A stretch of DNA of 64,000 bases from an uncultured Aquimonas sp. GTDB taxonomy: Bacteria > Pseudomonadota > Gammaproteobacteria > Xanthomonadales > Xanthomonadaceae. Of this stretch, positions 61,090 through 64,000 are shown one piece after another. Numbering within the stretch: the first letter of the stretch is position 1; every line of letters begins with the position of its first letter. The DNA is taken from contig NZ_CALART010000056.1 in NCBI RefSeq assembly GCF_937888285.1, forward strand, positions 62,001-126,000, in the 5' to 3' direction. The notes beneath the pieces were generated by a model. That model worked only from the letters and a program-made list of their open reading frames with translations. It was not told the DNA's origin and made no database searches. The position numbers were made by a program, and so were the translations under genes.

Positions 61090-61473
61090 GGGCCGGGAAT
61101 CGGGAATGGGGAATCGGGAATCGTTCAGAGCCCCCAACAGCGCTCGTAGCGTGCACCCAGCGCACGGCGCGCCTTTGCTTTTTCGATTCCCGATTCCCCA
61201 TTCCCGATTCCCAGCTCTGAATACGTATGCATGGGATTGTTATGCTGCACAGCACCGGCCTAGGCTGCTGGCCGCGGTGTTCCGACGCGGCAGCATGAAG
61301 CCTTGACGCCCATGAGGGCGATCGGGCCAGCAGCCGCACGACAGCGCAGCGACCGAACACTCACGAGCGCGCAGTAGACGCGCCGTTCGCGTCGTCACAC
61401 AGCCGGCGTCCGCAGGGTGCGGCGCTCGGCGGCCCATGCAGCAGGCCCACACTTCCTGGGGAGGGAGTCCGCA
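61090..61473. other. 384-bp spacer before the alpha-amylase
   Basis: No gene is recognised. It contains the 29-bp perfect inverted repeat (61095-61212) described separately. From 61213 to 61473 I see no repeat; the promoter of the amylase is probably in the AT-richer stretch 61215-61260. No CRP-type site was evident. Confidence 0.6.
61095..61212. repeat. 29-bp perfect inverted repeat made of heptamer units
   Basis: Arm 61095-61123 (GGGAATCGGGAATGGGGAAT and onward) is the exact reverse complement of arm 61184-61212, with 60 bp between. Both arms are four-unit GGGAATC-type heptamer arrays with the same unit variants in mirrored order. It may act as a terminator for the small membrane protein gene. 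Confidence 0.9.
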
Positions 61474-62970
61474 ATGAACCGTCACTCGACGGGTGCCTCA
61501 GCGCACCCGCAGCAGCCTCGTTTTGCCCGCCGCCTGGCGGAGTGCATCCACACACGTCTGGGTTCCGCCATCCGCAGCGCCGCCCGGGCCCTGCCCGGCA
61601 TCGCCGCGCTTGCAGGCTTCGCCGTCAGCACGACGCCGGCCCAGGCCGACGTCATCCTGCACGCCTTCAACTGGCGCTACGACACCGTCGAAGCACGCGC
61701 CGCAGAACTCCAGTCGCTGGGCTACAAGGCGGTGCTGGTGGCGCCGCCGCTGAAGTCGGAGGGCTCGGCCTGGTGGGCGCGCTACCAGCCGCAGGACTAC
61801 CGCACCATCGACCACCCGCTGGGCAACAAGCAGAGCTTCCAGCGCATGTCGAACGCGCTGCGGGCGCGCGGCATCCGCGTCTACGCCGACATCATCCTCA
61901 ACCACATGGCCAACGAGGCGGCCCAGCGCGGCGACCTCAACTATCCCGGCCAGCGCATCCTCAACGCCTACGCTGCCAACACCAGCTACTGGAACAACCA
62001 GCGCCTGTTCGGCGACCTGCGCTACAACTTCCTGTCGCAGTGGGACTTCGGCCCGGCCAACTGCATCAGCAACTACAACGACGTCTGGCAGGTGCAGAAC
62101 TGGCGCCTCTGCGGCGGCCCCGGCGACGCCGGCCTGCCCGACCTGCTCGGCAGCAGCTATGTGGTCGGGCAGCAGCGCAGCTACCTGACGGCACTCAAGG
62201 GGCTCGGCGTCACCGGCTTCCGCATCGATGCCGCCAAGCACATGCCGCTCTCGCACATCAACGCGGTGCTGACACCCGAGATCAAGCAGGGCGTGCATGT
62301 GTTCGGCGAGGTGATCACCAACGGCGGTGCCGGCGACAGCGAGTACAACGGCTTCCTCGCACCCTACTTGAACGGCACCGACCACGCGGCCTACGACTTT
62401 CCGCTGTTCGGCAGCATCCGCAACGCCTTCCGCTTCGGCGGCAGCATGAACGCGCTGGTCAACCCTCTGGCCGTCGGCCAGGCCCTGCCCAACAGCCGTG
62501 CGGTGACGTTCACCGTGACCCACGACATCCCGAACAACGGCGGCTTCCGCTACCTGATCCTCGACCCCACCGACGAGACCCTGGCCTATGCCTATGTGCT
62601 GGGCCGCGACGGCGGCAGCCCGCTGCTGTACTCGGACAACAACGAGAGCGGCGACAACCGCTGGGTCAACGCCTACCGCCGCAGTGACCTCGCCGCGATG
62701 ATCCGCTTCCACAATGCCGCCCAGGGCAGCGACATGCAGGTGCTGTCCTACAGCGACTGCCACCTGCTGTTCCGCCGCGGCAACCGCGGCATCGTCGGCA
62801 TCAACAAGTGCGGCAGCACGGTCAACACCACGATCAACATGAACAACAGTGTGCTCTGGTGGAACACCAACTACCGCGATGTTCTCGACGCGAACAGCGT
62901 CGTCAACATCGGCAGCAGCAGCTACACCTTCAGCCTGCCGGCGCGCAGGGCGAGGATGTGGTTGAGGTAG
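61474..62970 (+). CDS. Exported GH13 alpha-amylase
   Basis: A 498-residue enzyme hydrolysing internal alpha-1,4 bonds of starch. A long signal region (about 1-58, ending STTPAQADV) leads into a (beta/alpha)8 barrel. The conserved GH13 regions are region I DIILNH (139-144), region II GFRIDAAKH with nucleophile Asp252, region III FGEVI with acid/base Glu279 and region IV VTHD with Asp351. A C-terminal beta domain follows. ATG 61474 has a GGGGAGGG sequence upstream. It is followed on the same strand by a pullulanase-type gene, pointing to extracellular starch use. Confidence 0.93.
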   Translation: MNRHSTGASAHPQQPRFARRLAECIHTRLGSAIRSAARALPGIAALAGFAVSTTPAQADVILHAFNWRYDTVEARAAELQSLGYKAVLVAPPLKSEGSAWWARYQPQDYRTIDHPLGNKQSFQRMSNALRARGIRVYADIILNHMANEAAQRGDLNYPGQRILNAYAANTSYWNNQRLFGDLRYNFLSQWDFGPANCISNYNDVWQVQNWRLCGGPGDAGLPDLLGSSYVVGQQRSYLTALKGLGVTGFRIDAAKHMPLSHINAVLTPEIKQGVHVFGEVITNGGAGDSEYNGFLAPYLNGTDHAAYDFPLFGSIRNAFRFGGSMNALVNPLAVGQALPNSRAVTFTVTHDIPNNGGFRYLILDPTDETLAYAYVLGRDGGSPLLYSDNNESGDNRWVNAYRRSDLAAMIRFHNAAQGSDMQVLSYSDCHLLFRRGNRGIVGINKCGSTVNTTINMNNSVLWWNTNYRDVLDANSVVNIGSSSYTFSLPARRARMWLR

Positions 62971-62974
62971 GAGC

Positions 62975-63010
62975 GGGGATTGGGGATTGGGGATTGGGGA
63001 TTGGGGATTG
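62975..63010. repeat. Five-unit GGGGATT heptamer array after the amylase
   Basis: Five near-perfect tandem 7-bp units lie directly behind the amylase stop codon. This is a GGGGATT variant of the GGGATTC family seen at 38057 and 61095. Confidence 0.85.
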
Positions 63011-63086
63011 GCAATCGTGCTCCCTGCTATTCCAAGTCAAGAGAACACCCCAAACCTCCCATCCGCAGCAACGGAGCTGCTTCGAG

Positions 63087-63109
63087 CCCCTCTCCCGGCG
63101 GGAGAGGGG
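63087..63109. repeat. CCCCTCTCCC hairpin element, copy 2
   Basis: CCCCTCTCCC and GGGAGAGGGG form a perfect 10-bp stem around a three-base loop. It is followed by TTGGGGTGAGGG, a flank whose complement (CCCTCTCCCCAACC) precedes copy 3. Confidence 0.75.
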
Positions 63110-63277
63110 TTGGGGTGAGGGTCCGGTCGTAGCGAAGCCTCCAATCCGAACAGGAACTCCGGGCTCAGAGATCGGCCCGTCTCAACATCGCACTGGGCGG
63201 CGCCGACGGGGTGTGAGATGCACAGCCCGGGCATTCGCGGAGCTGCAGCTGCCTAAGTTCCCGGACCCTCTCCCCAA

Positions 63278-63300
63278 CCCCTCTCCCACGGGGAGAGGGG
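63278..63300. repeat. CCCCTCTCCC hairpin element, copy 3
   Basis: CCCCTCTCCC and GGGAGAGGGG form a 10-bp stem around ACG. It is oriented opposite to copy 2 as judged by the CCCTCTCCCCAA flank, so copies 2 and 3 make an inverted pair about 200 bp long. Confidence 0.75.
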
Positions 63301-63402
63301 CTATCACGCAAATCACCTTCGTGCGCCGCCCAGCGCCCCCCGACAAAGATTGCCCAGGGCTGTACGAACCGTATGCCTGAGTGCACACATCGGGAATCCC
63401 TC

Positions 63403-64000
63403 ATGCCCATACGCCGAGCACCCCGCATGCATCGATCAACCGCCCCCCTCACCGTCGCCCTCGCGCTCGCCCTAGTCACCGCCACCGGCCTGCACGCGCA
63501 AAGCCCACAGCCCGAGCGCGTCACCCTGGTCGGCAGCCTGCAGCAGGCCATCGGCTGCAGCGAGAACTGGTCGCCGCCCTGCGATGCCTCGCAGCTCGCT
63601 TTCGATGAAGAAGACGGCGTCTGGCAGGGCCGCTTCGATCTGCCGGCCGGGAGCTACGACTACAAGGTCGCGCTCAACGGCAGCTGGGACACCAACTACG
63701 GCGCGGGTGGAGCGCCCGGCGGCGGCAACATCGCGCTGAACCTCACGAGCCCCGCCGCGCTGAAGTTCTACTTCCGCAGCGGAACCAATTTCATCACCGA
63801 GCCGGTGAGCTCGCTGATCCCGGTCGCCGTCGGCAGCTTCCAGCGCGCGATCGGCTGCGCCAGCGATTGGGACCCGACCTGCCTGCGCGGGTGGCTGGAA
63901 GACCCCGAACGCGATGGCGTCTATCGCGCCACTGCGGCGCTGCCGGCCGGCAGCTTCGAGGCCAAGGTGGCGATGAACGAGTCCTGGGACCTGAACTACG
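63403..64000 (+). CDS. Exported pullulanase/amylase-type protein with tandem X25 domains (partial)
   Basis: The frame is open to the window edge. The signal peptide (hydrophobic core LTVALALALVTATGLHA) follows either ATG 63403 or ATG 63427, which are in frame; the first gives a more basic start. Two X25-type modules follow: VTLVGSLQQAIGCSENW ... LPAGSYDYKVALNGSWDTNYG, and VAVGSFQRAIGCASDWDPTC ... LPAGSFEAKVAMNESWDLNY. X25 modules occur in bacterial pullulanases and related secreted amylolytic enzymes. The catalytic part lies beyond the window, so the enzyme class is inferred. It follows the GH13 amylase. Confidence 0.8.
   Translation, partial: MPIRRAPRMHRSTAPLTVALALALVTATGLHAQSPQPERVTLVGSLQQAIGCSENWSPPCDASQLAFDEEDGVWQGRFDLPAGSYDYKVALNGSWDTNYGAGGAPGGGNIALNLTSPAALKFYFRSGTNFITEPVSSLIPVAVGSFQRAIGCASDWDPTCLRGWLEDPERDGVYRATAALPAGSFEAKVAMNESWDLNY

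Larger units (their letters stand above)
62971..63402. other. 432-bp repeat-filled spacer between amylase and pullulanase-type genes
   Basis: No gene is recognised. It carries five GGGGATT heptamers starting 4 bp after the amylase stop (62975-63010) and two CCCCTCTCCC hairpins at 63087-63109 and 63278-63300. The second gene could have its own promoter near 63300-63390, but none was clear. Confidence 0.65.

Overview
The window is GC-rich, densely coding DNA. Its gene order points to a gammaproteobacterium of the order Lysobacterales (Xanthomonadales): the run prmB-aroC-asd-fimV-truA-trpF-trpB-trpA on the minus strand is the arrangement I associate with that group. Dispersed AATCCCG heptamer arrays, short palindromic REP-like elements and a recurrent C-terminal (I/L)Fx(D/N)GFE motif on exported proteins fit the same guess. 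No rRNA, tRNA, IS element, integrase or CRISPR array was recognised. The species is not determined.

Layout. 1-4.4 kb: the tail of a MerR-type regulator, then a three-gene export cassette (ATPase, FtsX-like permease, HlyD-like adaptor). 4.5-5.6 kb: a protein with beta/CsoSCA-type carbonic anhydrase zinc residues. 5.8-16 kb: tryptophan and chorismate genes, asd, fimV, truA and prmB. 16-24.2 kb: an MHYT membrane sensor with a degenerate GGDEF domain, then a plus-strand run sco-psd-rnfC-rnfD-rnfG-rnfE-nth that lacks rnfA and rnfB. 24.3-28.8 kb: a Pho box and pstSCAB-phoU. 29.2-36.2 kb: an APC amino-acid permease, creD, metG, a GNAT acetyltransferase, a YkgJ-like cysteine-cluster protein and a frameshifted YdeI-family gene. 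36.3-37.8 kb: a secreted beta-helix protein.

38-52 kb is the most distinctive part: a small hybrid NRPS/PKS locus transcribed divergently from one 291-bp region. On the plus strand is a loading NRPS with formyltransferase, an adenylation domain split by a luciferase-like monooxygenase, and a carrier domain. On the minus strand are a PKS (KS-AT-KR-DH-ACP, with KR before DH) and a C-A-T NRPS. Both adenylation domains read as glycine-activating. The simplest reading is a tiny assembly line, formyl-Gly (oxidised) -> malonyl extension with reduction and dehydration -> Gly. No thioesterase, phosphopantetheinyl transferase or exporter is seen. The linker of the loading NRPS carries an in-frame inverted pair of REP palindromes.

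52.4-58.4 kb: a minimal flagellar-rod-like protein and a group of exported proteins (PQQ-type sugar dehydrogenase, Tat-exported DUF1501, DUF1800, a Reeler-like protein), three of which carry the GFE/GFD motif. 58.5-61.1 kb: apt, an EamA transporter, a glutathione S-transferase and a small membrane protein. 61.5-64 kb: starch degradation, with an exported GH13 alpha-amylase and the start of an X25-domain pullulanase/amylase cut by the window edge. Intergenic spaces are unusually rich in repeats: heptamer arrays, REP palindromes, CCCCTCTCCC hairpins and a 29-bp perfect inverted repeat.
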